From Hyphomicrobiales bacterium (GTDB lineage Bacteria; Pseudomonadota; Alphaproteobacteria; Rhizobiales; Xanthobacteraceae), in the NCBI GenBank assembly GCA_021732215.1, contig JAKFVL010000018.1, positions 1 through 64,000 on the forward strand: a stretch of DNA of 64,000 nt. The letters run 5' to 3'. The stretch's first letter is position 1, and each line of letters begins with the position of its first letter. This document shows positions 47,654-55,966 of this stretch, in pieces. Under the pieces are notes generated by a model. That model saw nothing but the letters and a program-made list of their open reading frames with translations, ran no database searches and had not been told where the DNA came from. The position numbers and the translations under genes were made by a program.

Positions 47654-48619
47654 ATGGCGGCATCCCGGACCATCAAGGCCAACGGAATCGATATTTTTGC
47701 CACCGAGCAGGGTCAGGGGCCGCTCGTCATCCTGTGCCACGGCTGGCCGGAATTGTCTTACTCGTGGCGGCATCAGATGGGGCCGCTGGCGGATGCTGGT
47801 TTTCATGTGGTCGCGCCGGACATGCGCGGCTTTGGCAAAACCTCCGCGCCACTGGATATCGCGGCTTATTCGATCTTCGATACGGTCGGCGATATGGTCG
47901 CGCTCGTGACGGCGCTCGGCGAAAGCAAAGCGATCATCATCGGTCACGATTGGGGCGCGCCGGTCGCGTGGCATGCGGCGCTGTTTCGCCCCGACATGTT
48001 CATGGCGGTTGCGGGCCTCAGCGTCCCGCCGCCGTTTCGCGCAAAGGGGCGTCCGCTCGAAAAACTGAAACAGGACGGTATCGAGAACTTCTACTGGCAG
48101 TATTTCCAGACGCCCGGCGTCGCCGAAGCGGAATTCGAGCGCGATGTGGATCATGCGATGCGCGCCATGTTTGCCGATGGTTTTGGCGACGGAGCGAATT
48201 CGCTGTTCGTGGATCCGGGACGCGGTTTTCTCGGCAACCGGCCACCAAATCCGAAGCTGCCGGCATGGATTACCGAGGCCGACCTCGCGCACTTCGTCGC
48301 GAACTACAAGGCGTCTGGATTTCGCGGCGGCTTCAACTGGTATCGCAATCTCGATCGCAACTGGGATCTCACAGCGCCCTGGCATGGCGCGCAGGTGCGT
48401 CAGCCCTCGCTGTTCATTGCCGGCTCGAAGGATTCCGTCATCACCGGCTTGATCGGCGCCAAGCGCGTCGCCGAACTCGACAAGGTGCTTCCCGACCTGC
48501 GCGGCAAGATCATCATCGAAGGCGCCGGGCATTGGGTGCAGCAGGAAAGCGCAGACGAAGTCAACGCGGCGCTGCTCGCATTCCTCAAAGACGTGCGCGG
48601 ATCATTTCCGGGATCGTGA
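47654..48619 (+). CDS. Alpha/beta hydrolase, epoxide-hydrolase-like
   Basis: This 321-residue alpha/beta hydrolase has the epoxide hydrolase pattern: oxyanion segment CHGWPELSYSWRHQM, nucleophile Asp99 in GHDWGAPVAW, and the catalytic His near 293 in GAGHWVQQE. The cap region contains the paired tyrosine positions (FYWQYF, NWYRNL). GHDWG with Asp, not Ser, favours an epoxide hydrolase or haloalkane dehalogenase over an esterase. An alternative start 63 bases upstream exists; the ATG chosen follows GGGCGG. It is divergent from the PBP5-like gene and convergent with rlpA. Confidence 0.88.
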   Translation: MAASRTIKANGIDIFATEQGQGPLVILCHGWPELSYSWRHQMGPLADAGFHVVAPDMRGFGKTSAPLDIAAYSIFDTVGDMVALVTALGESKAIIIGHDWGAPVAWHAALFRPDMFMAVAGLSVPPPFRAKGRPLEKLKQDGIENFYWQYFQTPGVAEAEFERDVDHAMRAMFADGFGDGANSLFVDPGRGFLGNRPPNPKLPAWITEADLAHFVANYKASGFRGGFNWYRNLDRNWDLTAPWHGAQVRQPSLFIAGSKDSVITGLIGAKRVAELDKVLPDLRGKIIIEGAGHWVQQESADEVNAALLAFLKDVRGSFPGS

Positions 48620-48624
48620 AGGCC

Positions 48625-49548
48625 TCAATAGAGGCCGCGGCCGCTCAGAAGATTGCCGATTCCGTCCTGTGACGAGGCCGGAGCGTAGGCCGACACCGGT
48701 CGGGTGCGTGCCACAGGATGGCCGTCACTTTCGTAAGTGACCGAACGGGGGTTTTCCAGCAGTTGTCCCACTGAGCGCGCACTGCGCGACGCCGAAACCT
48801 CCGAGACGGACCGGCTATCGTTGCCAAGGGTGTAGGGCCGCCCTTCCGGCAAGGGAAATTCGCCGCGGATCGGCGCGGATCGCGACGGGAGTTCCGGCAC
48901 GAAGCCGCCAGCGGCCGCAACCCGAACCAGCGAAGGCGCCGGAGCCGGTTCCCCGGTCCGCAGCGTGGCCAGAAGCTGGCGGTCGTCCGAGCCTTCGAGG
49001 GGGGCGCGGCCGACGTATTCGACGCGCACTCGCCCGATTCCATTACTATGGAATCCCAACAGCTTGGCGGCGTTATTTGAGACATCGATGATGCGGTTGC
49101 CGTGGTATGGGCCGCGGTCGTTGACGCGCACGATCACCGATTTCTGGTTGGCCGTATTGGTGACGCGGGCGTAGCTTGGCAGCGGCATGGTCGGATGCGC
49201 GGCGGTGAGCGAAGTCATATCGAACACTTCGCCATTGGCCGTCAGGCGGCCATGGAAGTCATCGCCGTACCACGATGCCAGTCCCTCCGCGCGATAATTG
49301 ACATTGTCCTCAGGCACATACGTGCGCCCAGCGACTGTGTAGGGCTTACCTACCCGGAAGGTGCCGCCACCCTTTGGAACCGGCTCGCCGAATTCGACCA
49401 CGCGCGGACTTGCGGAGACGCCGTATTTGGGATCGACCTTGCGGGCGAATTTGTCGGACGACGCACAATTGGCGAGCACGGCGCACGCACAGCCGACCGC
49501 CGCCACGCGCAGCGTCTGGCCCGTCGCCCCTGCTTTCCAAATCCCCAT
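48625..49548 (-). CDS. rlpA: RlpA-family septal ring lytic transglycosylase
   Basis: This 307-residue lipoprotein has a signal peptide with lipobox LANC (Cys28). The double-psi beta-barrel domain (GLASWYGDDFHGRLTANGE, then VRVNDRGPYHGNRIIDVS) contains the catalytic Glu/Asp region of RlpA enzymes that cleave denuded peptidoglycan at the septum. The C-terminal half is Pro/Ser/Arg-rich and lacks an obvious SPOR domain. A TTG three codons upstream is an alternative. It ends five bases from the convergent hydrolase. Confidence 0.9.
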   Translation of the reverse strand: MGIWKAGATGQTLRVAAVGCACAVLANCASSDKFARKVDPKYGVSASPRVVEFGEPVPKGGGTFRVGKPYTVAGRTYVPEDNVNYRAEGLASWYGDDFHGRLTANGEVFDMTSLTAAHPTMPLPSYARVTNTANQKSVIVRVNDRGPYHGNRIIDVSNNAAKLLGFHSNGIGRVRVEYVGRAPLEGSDDRQLLATLRTGEPAPAPSLVRVAAAGGFVPELPSRSAPIRGEFPLPEGRPYTLGNDSRSVSEVSASRSARSVGQLLENPRSVTYESDGHPVARTRPVSAYAPASSQDGIGNLLSGRGLY

Positions 49549-49760
49549 CAGTCCCAAATACCACTGCAGATGCGGCCTGCTGATGTTCCAGCAAACCCGA
49601 TCGGCGCCACCCTGTTTATTCTAACCCACGTGGGGCTGTTAGGAAATGACCCTGCACCCCGGTGGTAAACCATTGGTTTCGGACCGGCGATCGGCTCGAT
49701 CACGAATCGCCCGTCATGTCGCCTTGCATTCCGCAACCGCATCCCTCATGAGGGCGGGAT

Positions 49761-49850
49761 GGAAAGGTGGCCGAGTGGTTTAAGGCACCGGTCTTGAAAA
49801 CCGGCGTGCCTGCAAGGGTACCGTGGGTTCGAATCCCACCCTTTCCGCCA
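49761..49850 (+). tRNA. tRNA-Ser (TGA)
   Basis: The 90-base tRNA has acceptor GGAAAGG/CCTTTCC, a long variable arm, discriminator G and encoded CCA (49848-49850). The anticodon loop CTTGAAA gives anticodon TGA at 49795-49797. The 212 bases between rlpA and this gene show no coding sequence. Confidence 0.96.
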
Positions 49851-49872
49851 GCACCTGCCTCGCGACCGGACG

Positions 49873-50607
49873 CTAGAGAATCAGCCCGCCATCCACGACG
49901 ATGGTCTGCCCCGTAACGTATGAGGCCAGCGGCGACGCGAGATACAGCGCCGCTCCGGCCATGTCCGCAGGCGTGCCAAGCCGCTTCAGCGGAATGCTCG
50001 CAATCGCGCCCTCGCGCCGTTTCGGATTGTCGGTCGTGACCTTCGTCAGCTTGGTATCGACGAGACCCGGCGCGATGCCGTTGACCCGAATGCCATCCTC
50101 CGCCCACGCCTGTGCAAGAGTCCGTGTCAATCCGACCGCACCGGTCTTGGAGGCGTTGTAAGACGGATTGCCTTTGGTGGCGTGATAGGCTGCGGTCGAA
50201 CTGACGATAATCAGGGTGCCGTTGCTTGCCTTGAGCATCGCGTGGAATTTGGTGGCGCACGCCATCAAGCTCATCAGGTTGACCTCCATCACCTTGCGGA
50301 AGCCATCCATCTCGAACTCGCCGCGGCGATAGATCACCGTGCCTTGCGCCAGAACCAGAACATCGAGCCTGGAGAATCCGGGCTCGAACGCCTCGATGCT
50401 GGCGGGATTGCTGACATCGAGCTGCGCGTAATTCAGTCTAGCGAGATCGGAGCCCTCCTCCGCCGCATAGTCCGACGCTTTTGCGCGAGTGCCGCAGACA
50501 TGAACCTCGGCGCCCTTGGTGCGATAGGCCCGTGCGATGCCGTTGCCTATGCCGCTGGAGCCGCCGATGATGAGAATTGTCTTGCCGGTGAAATCCAGTT
50601 CGTTCAT
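49873..50607 (-). CDS. SDR-family oxidoreductase
   Basis: This 244-residue short-chain dehydrogenase has cofactor loop IGGSSGIGNGIA, catalytic Ser in VSSTAAYH and YNASKTGAVG. The NAG motif is replaced by LAQGT. The C terminus closes with YVTGQTIVVDGGLIL. An in-frame start 81 bases upstream is possible but would add an unconserved stretch. Substrate unknown. It ends 22 bases from the tRNA-Ser gene, on the opposite strand. Confidence 0.88.
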   Translation of the reverse strand: MNELDFTGKTILIIGGSSGIGNGIARAYRTKGAEVHVCGTRAKASDYAAEEGSDLARLNYAQLDVSNPASIEAFEPGFSRLDVLVLAQGTVIYRRGEFEMDGFRKVMEVNLMSLMACATKFHAMLKASNGTLIIVSSTAAYHATKGNPSYNASKTGAVGLTRTLAQAWAEDGIRVNGIAPGLVDTKLTKVTTDNPKRREGAIASIPLKRLGTPADMAGAALYLASPLASYVTGQTIVVDGGLIL

Positions 50608-50738
50608 CGCGGCCGCCCGTGTTGTTGCAACAAGCAGCAACCGCGCGACGCAAAATGTCAATCCGGCAGAATGCAGGGCGCGGGCCAAGGTCTACGCCGT
50701 CCGCAAGACGTCGCAACGTTGCTGAGGCTAGAACAAGC

Positions 50739-50936
50739 TCAAGCCCGCATCATCACCCGCAGCATTCCGACTATCACGACGACGCTGAGAGCAATCAGCA
50801 ACAGTCGCGGCTGTTCGCAAAAAATGCTTGTTTGCGCGCAGAGCTGATCGGCCCAGACCGATCCGCGATTTCGGACCGCACCTGCGTAGTAGAACAGGCC
50901 GACGATTCCGGCCAACACCACAATCAGCAGCAACAT
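50739..50936 (-). CDS. Small two-pass membrane protein, function unknown (65 aa)
   Basis: This short protein contains two hydrophobic segments, MLLLIVVLAGIVGLFYYAGAV near the N terminus and LLLIALSVVVIVGMLRVM near the C terminus, separated by a soluble loop with two cysteines (QLCAQTSIFCEQP). AGGAGA lies eight bases ahead of the ATG, a strong ribosome site. I recognise no family. The paired loop cysteines could form a disulfide if the loop is periplasmic. It lies between an SDR gene and the glycine-reductase-like gene, transcribed opposite to the latter. Confidence 0.65.
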   Translation of the reverse strand: MLLLIVVLAGIVGLFYYAGAVRNRGSVWADQLCAQTSIFCEQPRLLLIALSVVVIVGMLRVMMRA

Positions 50937-51094
50937 GACGATCTCCTGTCATCGCCGTATTCTGAGTGGGTAATCCGTAAAGCAATGCTTGTTGCGGTCT
51001 CAGAAAGTCTTGCCTATCTGCATATTTCATCTTTGTGCTCGACGGCACCGCGTTGGAAGCCATAAGCTGCGCGCATGAGTATACGAAAGTGAAC

Positions 51095-52030
51095 ATGAGC
51101 CAGAGCCACAACGGGTCGTCTGAATTCGCCACCGACGCCGACATCGCCATTCCCTACATGCAACGCACGCGCGAGTACTACGCGGCGATCGGCTACGACA
51201 CGCCGTATCGCTGGGCGCACCATGCGGATGCGCCGTTCACGCCCCTGACAAAGCCGCTGGCGCACTCGCGCGTGGCGATCGTGACCACGGCCTCGCCATT
51301 CGATGCGGCCAAAGGCGATCAGGGACCGGGCGCGGCCTACAACTCGGCGGCGAAATTCTATCAGGTCTATTCCGCCAGCACCGAGAACCCGCCAGACTTG
51401 CGCATTTCCCATATTGCGTATGATCGCACGCACACGACGGCGACCGACAGCAACACCTGGTTTCCCCTACCCGCGCTCAAGCGGCTGCTGGCTGCGGGAC
51501 GTTTCAGCTCGATCGCGTCTCACTTCTTTGGCGCGCCGACCAATCGCAGCCATCGCGTCACCATCGATACCGATGCGCCGGAGATTTTGGCGCGTTGCCG
51601 TGCCGATCGGGTTGATGCCGCGGTTCTTGTTCCGAATTGTCCGGTGTGTCACCAGACCGTCAGCCTTGTCGCACGGCATCTGGAAGCCAACGGCATCCCG
51701 ACAGTGGTGATGGGATGCGCCAAGGACATTGTCGAACACGCCGCCGTGCCGCGGTTTCTGTTCAGCGACTTTCCGCTCGGCAATTCAGCCGGCAAGCCCC
51801 ATGACGTCGCGTCTCAGGATATGACGATTGAGCTCGCTCTTCGTGTCCTGGAGTCTGCGCCCGCCGCGCGGACCACCGTCCAGTCACCGCTCCGCTGGAG
51901 TGCGGATGCGTCATGGAAGCGCGATTACAACAACATCGAGCAGATGAGTCCGGAAGAACTGGCTCGCCGCCGCCGCGACTTCGATGCCCAGAAAGCCATT
52001 GCGAACACTGTCCGCAACAGCGCGGCATAG
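51095..52030 (+). CDS. Glycine/sarcosine/betaine reductase component B-like protein
   Basis: This 311-residue protein resembles the selenoprotein-B (GrdB) family of glycine/betaine/D-proline reductases as seen in aerobic bacteria. It keeps the motif VPNCPVCHQTVSLVARHL, with cysteines where redox residues would be expected, and a preceding NTWFPLPALKRL segment. The N terminus (PYMQRTREYYAAIGY) is also characteristic as I recall it. No selenocysteine (in-frame TGA) is used. The true role in aerobes is not established. The frame is open upstream; I choose the ATG giving MSQSHNGSSEFA. Confidence 0.75.
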   Translation: MSQSHNGSSEFATDADIAIPYMQRTREYYAAIGYDTPYRWAHHADAPFTPLTKPLAHSRVAIVTTASPFDAAKGDQGPGAAYNSAAKFYQVYSASTENPPDLRISHIAYDRTHTTATDSNTWFPLPALKRLLAAGRFSSIASHFFGAPTNRSHRVTIDTDAPEILARCRADRVDAAVLVPNCPVCHQTVSLVARHLEANGIPTVVMGCAKDIVEHAAVPRFLFSDFPLGNSAGKPHDVASQDMTIELALRVLESAPAARTTVQSPLRWSADASWKRDYNNIEQMSPEELARRRRDFDAQKAIANTVRNSAA

Positions 52031-52045
52031 TCAGCCAGCAATGTA

Positions 52046-52450
52046 TCAGCCGACCGGTTTGCCGTAGTCCTCGTCGGTGACCTTTTCCATCCAGGTCACG
52101 GCCGATCCCTTTTCAGCCTCCTGAATCGCGATGTGAATCATTCCGTGGTGTGGTGATGCGCCATGCCAGTGTTTTTCGCCGGGCGGAATCCAGATCGCGT
52201 CGCCCGGCCGAATTTCAACGATCGGCTGGCCCTTGGTCTGGAATCTGCCGACGCCGTGAAGAACGTAGAGCGTCTGTCCAAGCGGATGGGTATGCCAGGC
52301 GGTTCGCGCGCCAGGCTCGAACGAGACGCGCGTCGCCACCACGCGCGCCGGCGCTTCCGCGACAACGATTGGATCTTGCCAGACAGTGCCGGTGAAATAA
52401 TCGGCCGACGCCCTGCGTGTCGGGCGCGAACCCGCGCGATGCATGTCCAT
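52046..52450 (-). CDS. Cupin-domain protein
   Basis: This 134-residue single-domain cupin has metal-binding motif 1 (AWHTHPLGQTLYVLHGVGRF) and motif 2 (GDAIWIPPGEKHWHG). The histidines and glutamate positions for a metal are present. Such cupins are often found as (R)-mandelonitrile lyase-like or carboxymuconolactone-associated proteins; the substrate is not assignable here. The ATG has an excellent GGAGGAGA site. It is convergent with the GrdB-like gene and 26 bases downstream of the RraA-like gene, so it may share that transcript. Confidence 0.88.
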   Translation of the reverse strand: MDMHRAGSRPTRRASADYFTGTVWQDPIVVAEAPARVVATRVSFEPGARTAWHTHPLGQTLYVLHGVGRFQTKGQPIVEIRPGDAIWIPPGEKHWHGASPHHGMIHIAIQEAEKGSAVTWMEKVTDEDYGKPVG

Positions 52451-52476
52451 ATCGTCTCCTCCGCTCTTTCGGATCG

Positions 52477-53196
52477 CTACTTTTTCTGGCTTGCGGCGTA
52501 GCGTGCCTTGGTTTCCGCATTCATCGGGTAAAGCCCCGGCAGCACCGCGCCGTTGTTCACCTCGTTGACGATCCAGGCTTCCATCTTTTCCTGTCCCGGA
52601 CCTTCAGCCAGCACATGATCGAGCAAAGCCTGCGGAATGACGACCGCACCATCCTGATCGGCCACAATGACATCGTTGGGAAAGATCGCGACGCCGCCGC
52701 AACCGATCGGCTCGCCCCATCCCACGAACGTCAATCCTGCGACGGACGGCGGGGCGGCAACGCCGTCGCACCAGACCGGCAGGTTGGTTGCGAGCACACC
52801 TTCGACATCGCGCACCACGCCGTCGGTGACCAGCGCCGTCACCTTGCGCTTGACCATGCGCGCGCAAAGAATGTCGCCGAACACGCCCGCGTCCTTGACG
52901 CCCATGGCATCGATCACCGCGATGCAGCCTTCCGGCATCGCCTCGATCGCGGTGCGCGTCGAGATCGGCGATGACCACGATTCGGGCGTGGCCAAGTCTT
53001 CGCGCGCAGGCACGAAGCGCAGCGTGAAGGCCGGACCCACAAGACGCGGCAATCCGGGCCGTAACGGACGGGTTCCGCGCATCCATATGTTGCGCAGGCC
53101 CTTCTTCAGCAGCACCGTTGTTATGGTCCCCGTCGAGATGTGCTTCAGAGCGTCTGTGGCTTCTTTTGTCAGGGCAACTTCTTTTGTCAAAGACAT
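52477..53196 (-). CDS. RraA-like family protein
   Basis: This 239-residue protein has the RraA / 4-hydroxy-4-methyl-2-oxoglutarate aldolase fold. The region VTALVTDGVVRDVEGVL carries the conserved Asp/Arg pair that binds the metal and oxaloacetate-like substrates, and the GGVAIFPNDVIVADQDGAVV segment is standard. Inhibition of RNase E is known only for some members, and many are aldolases or decarboxylases, so the name is structural. GGAG precedes the ATG. Divergent from pxpB. Confidence 0.88.
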   Translation of the reverse strand: MSLTKEVALTKEATDALKHISTGTITTVLLKKGLRNIWMRGTRPLRPGLPRLVGPAFTLRFVPAREDLATPESWSSPISTRTAIEAMPEGCIAVIDAMGVKDAGVFGDILCARMVKRKVTALVTDGVVRDVEGVLATNLPVWCDGVAAPPSVAGLTFVGWGEPIGCGGVAIFPNDVIVADQDGAVVIPQALLDHVLAEGPGQEKMEAWIVNEVNNGAVLPGLYPMNAETKARYAASQKK

Positions 53197-53354
53197 CGTC
53201 GGGTGGTCTCCACTTTGCAGTCGTTACCGGTCAATTGTGCGATCCGGCCTTATCGCGTCAATAGATTCCGCTTATCGCAGCAGGATTTCTCGTCATCACA
53301 TTTTCGATTGGCGTTGCTATTTGGGTGTCGGTATCGGACAACTCGGGTTCACTG

Positions 53355-53372
53355 ACGCTTCGTAACAAGCGT
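53355..53372. promoter_or_regulatory. Short inverted repeat ahead of pxpB
   Basis: ACGCTT-cgtaac-AAGCGT lies eight bases before the pxpB start codon. It could be an operator or leader hairpin. The rest of the 184-base divergent gap between rraA-like and pxpB should hold both promoters. Confidence 0.3.
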
Positions 53373-53380
53373 GACGATGC

Positions 53381-54112
53381 ATGGCCGGTCAAGCACTCTC
53401 TTCACCTCGCATCCTGCTGTCGGGCGACGCCGCGCTGACAGTCGAATTCTCGACAAAGATAGACCCCGAGGCCAACCGCCGGGTGCTGGCGCTGGATCGC
53501 GCCATAGCCGAGAGCAATGTCGCCGGCATCCGGGAGACCGTTCCGACTTACCGGTCGCTGCTGGTGCACTACGACCCTGTCATTGCCGACTACGACGGCA
53601 TCCGTCAAAAGATTCTCGAACTCGCAAAACGCCCGGCGCCGGAAATTCCACCCGGCCGGCGTTGGCGCATTCCAGTGGTCTACGGCGGCGAGTATGGCAT
53701 CGATCTCGAAGATGTCGCCCGCGCACACGATATGACACCGGACGACGTCGTTCGTCGCCATATCGGGGGCGACTACTGCGTGGTGATGCTCGGATTCATG
53801 CCGGGCTGGGCCTATCTCACGGGCCTTGACCCTCTGCTTGCAACGCCGCGCCGGCAAAACCCACGCACGTTTACGCCGCCCGGAACCATTTCCATCGGTG
53901 GCGTGCAGGCGGGCGTGCAATGCCTTGCAGCGCCGAGCGGCTGGCATCTGCTCGGACGCACACCGGCGCGGACATACGACATTCATCGCCAGCCGATCTT
54001 CATGCTTGAGCCGGCCGATATGGTGAACTTCTACGCGATCCCGGAGAGCGAATTCGCAGACATGAGCCGCGCGGCCGAAGCCGGCGAGCTTGTCGCCGAG
54101 CAGGTGACATGA
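53381..54112 (+). CDS. pxpB: 5-oxoprolinase subunit PxpB (KipI-like)
   Basis: This 243-residue subunit belongs to the ATP-dependent prokaryotic 5-oxoprolinase PxpABC, which opens pyroglutamate to glutamate. The family pattern is clear: SGDAALTVEFS at the start, PVVYGGEYGIDLEDVA, and YCVVMLGFMPGWAYLTGLD followed by PRRQNPRTFTPPGTISIGG. The same fold includes the sporulation inhibitor KipI and allophanate hydrolase subunit 1. Its stop overlaps the pxpC start (ATGA). Confidence 0.93.
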   Translation: MAGQALSSPRILLSGDAALTVEFSTKIDPEANRRVLALDRAIAESNVAGIRETVPTYRSLLVHYDPVIADYDGIRQKILELAKRPAPEIPPGRRWRIPVVYGGEYGIDLEDVARAHDMTPDDVVRRHIGGDYCVVMLGFMPGWAYLTGLDPLLATPRRQNPRTFTPPGTISIGGVQAGVQCLAAPSGWHLLGRTPARTYDIHRQPIFMLEPADMVNFYAIPESEFADMSRAAEAGELVAEQVT

Positions 54113-55164
54113 TGGCGAAACTTGTCATCGGCACCGTCAGCCCCGCGACGTCGGTTCAGGATGCCGGCCGTTTCGGCGCGCAGCGCTATGGCTTGACGCA
54201 GAGCGGCGCGATGGATGCGCTTGCCCTCGCCTGCGCCAATACGCTGGTCGGCAATTCGCCCTTCACCGCAGCTATCGAGGTCGGACCACTGGGCGGGACA
54301 TTCACCGCGCGTGGTGGTGCGCTCCGTGTGGCGCTGAGTGGCGCGCTGCGACAGGCGAGCGTCGGTGCGCGAGCGCTGCCGCTCAACGAGAGTGTGTTGC
54401 TTGCAGACGGCGAGTCGCTGACGCTTACACCGGCACGGACGGGCTCCTTTACATATCTGGCGCTCGAGGGGGGCGTTCAGGGCGAGCCGGTGTTTGGCAG
54501 CCTGTCGGTCAATATGCGCTCCGGCCTTGGCAGTCCCTACCCGCGCCCCTTGCAAGCCGGCGACGAAATCAACGTTACTGACGCGCAGGTGCTCGTCCAC
54601 GAGCGCAAGCTCGAACTGCCCACCACATCCGAGCAGCCGATCCGCGTCGTGATGGGCCCGCAGGATGATGAGTTCGGCCAAACAACCGAGCTGTTCCTCA
54701 CGTCTGACTGGACGCTGTCTGCTGCGAGCGATCGCATGGGCTTTCGCCTCGAAGGTCCCGTCATCAAACACAACGGCGGCCACAATATTGTATCTGACGG
54801 CACGGTGAGTGGCAGCATTCAGATACCCGGCAACGGACAACCGCTTGTGCTGATGCCGGATCGCGGCACGACTGGCGGCTATCCCAAGATTGCGACCGTG
54901 ATCGGTCCGGATCTCGGACGCCTTGCCCAGACGCAGGTCGGGAAAAAGCTGCGCTTCAAGGCGATCACCATTGCTGAAGCTCATGCGGAAGCGCGCCGGT
55001 ATGCAAAGTTTCTCGCTTCGCTTCCCAGCCTGCTGCGCGAGACGAGAGGCTCGGCGTTCAATCTCGACGCCCTGCAATCCGCCAATGTCGCAGGCACGGC
55101 GGTGAGCGCGATGGACTCTACGACGTGGCAGCCGTTGCGCGCGAACGACCTGACAACACCCTGA
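54109..55164 (+). CDS. pxpC: 5-oxoprolinase subunit PxpC (KipA-like)
   Basis: This 351-residue biotin-dependent-carboxyltransferase-like subunit pairs with PxpB. The N terminus SVQDAGRFGAQRYGLTQSGAMD and the VMGPQDDEF segment are typical. MGFRLEGPVI and MPDRGTTGGYPKIATV follow in order. It is translationally coupled to pxpB and is followed after 18 bases by pxpA with GAGG upstream. Length matches stand-alone PxpC rather than the fused urea amidolyase form. Confidence 0.93.
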   Translation: MMAKLVIGTVSPATSVQDAGRFGAQRYGLTQSGAMDALALACANTLVGNSPFTAAIEVGPLGGTFTARGGALRVALSGALRQASVGARALPLNESVLLADGESLTLTPARTGSFTYLALEGGVQGEPVFGSLSVNMRSGLGSPYPRPLQAGDEINVTDAQVLVHERKLELPTTSEQPIRVVMGPQDDEFGQTTELFLTSDWTLSAASDRMGFRLEGPVIKHNGGHNIVSDGTVSGSIQIPGNGQPLVLMPDRGTTGGYPKIATVIGPDLGRLAQTQVGKKLRFKAITIAEAHAEARRYAKFLASLPSLLRETRGSAFNLDALQSANVAGTAVSAMDSTTWQPLRANDLTTP

Positions 55165-55182
55165 GAAGACGAGGCCTGTGCC

Positions 55183-55944
55183 ATGACCATCGATCTCAAC
55201 TGCGACCTTGGCGAAGGATACGGCGCATGGCCGATGGGCAATGACGAGGCGATGCTCGGCATCGCCACCAGTGTCAACGTGGCGTGCGGCTTTCACGCCG
55301 GTGATTCCGATATCATGCTGAAGACCGCGCGGCTCGCGAAACAGAACGGCGTCAGCATCGGAGCGCATCCGGGATTTCGCGATCTGCATGGCTTCGGCCG
55401 CAGGCCCGTTCCCGGCATCACCGCATCCGAGATTGAAACGCTGATCGCCTATCAGATCGGTGCGATGCAGGCTGTTGCCGCGCTGGCCGGTCACAAGGTG
55501 ACCCATGTCAAGGCGCATGGCGCGCTGTCGAATGTCGCTTGCGTCGATGACATGACGGCGCGCGCCATCGCCAATGCCATCAAGGCGGTTGATCCGAAGC
55601 TGATGTTCGTCGTGCTGCCAAACAGCGCGCTGGTGCGTGCCGGCGAGGCCGCCGGCCTCAAGCTGATCTATGAGGTGTTCGCCGATCGAACCTACGAGGA
55701 CGATGCGCAACTGACACCCCGCAGCAAGTCCGGGTCGGTGTTGCACGATGCGAACGAGATTGCTGCGCGCGTGGTGCGCATGGTGCAGGATCGCGCCGTG
55801 TTCTCGACGTCAGGCAAAACAATCAAGGTCGATGTCGATACCGTCTGCATTCACGGCGATACGCCGGGAGCCGTTGCGATTGCCGGCGCAGTCAAGCAAG
55901 CGCTCAACAAGAGCGGCATCGAGATCGCGCCGTTCGGGGCATGA
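55183..55944 (+). CDS. pxpA: 5-oxoprolinase subunit PxpA (LamB/YcsF family)
   Basis: This 253-residue TIM-barrel-like subunit completes the 5-oxoprolinase. It begins [15 protein letters not shown], with [12 protein letters not shown] and [11 protein letters not shown] carrying the metal/His residues; VKAHGALSN and [10 protein letters not shown] near the end are also conserved. The order pxpB-pxpC-pxpA in one operon is common. The stop TGA is inside a GCATGATC repeat remnant, and the gene is convergent with nasA. No dedicated transporter is seen nearby. Confidence 0.95.
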   Translation: MTIDLNCDLGEGYGAWPMGNDEAMLGIATSVNVACGFHAGDSDIMLKTARLAKQNGVSIGAHPGFRDLHGFGRRPVPGITASEIETLIAYQIGAMQAVAALAGHKVTHVKAHGALSNVACVDDMTARAIANAIKAVDPKLMFVVLPNSALVRAGEAAGLKLIYEVFADRTYEDDAQLTPRSKSGSVLHDANEIAARVVRMVQDRAVFSTSGKTIKVDVDTVCIHGDTPGAVAIAGAVKQALNKSGIEIAPFGA

Positions 55945-55966
55945 TCCTGAAAAGTGGAAAGCGGCT
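55939..55966. repeat. Truncated GCATGATC element between pxpA and nasA
   Basis: GCATGATCCTGAAAAGTGG, with AAAGCGG after it, matches the left half of the 15070-15118 element, but the right arm is missing. It contributes the pxpA stop and ends at the nasA stop codon. Confidence 0.65.

Noticed and set aside
49761-49850. tRNA-Ser as an integration site for a genomic island
   Set aside because: I found no second copy of the tRNA 3' end downstream and no integrase gene; neighbours are ordinary chromosomal genes.
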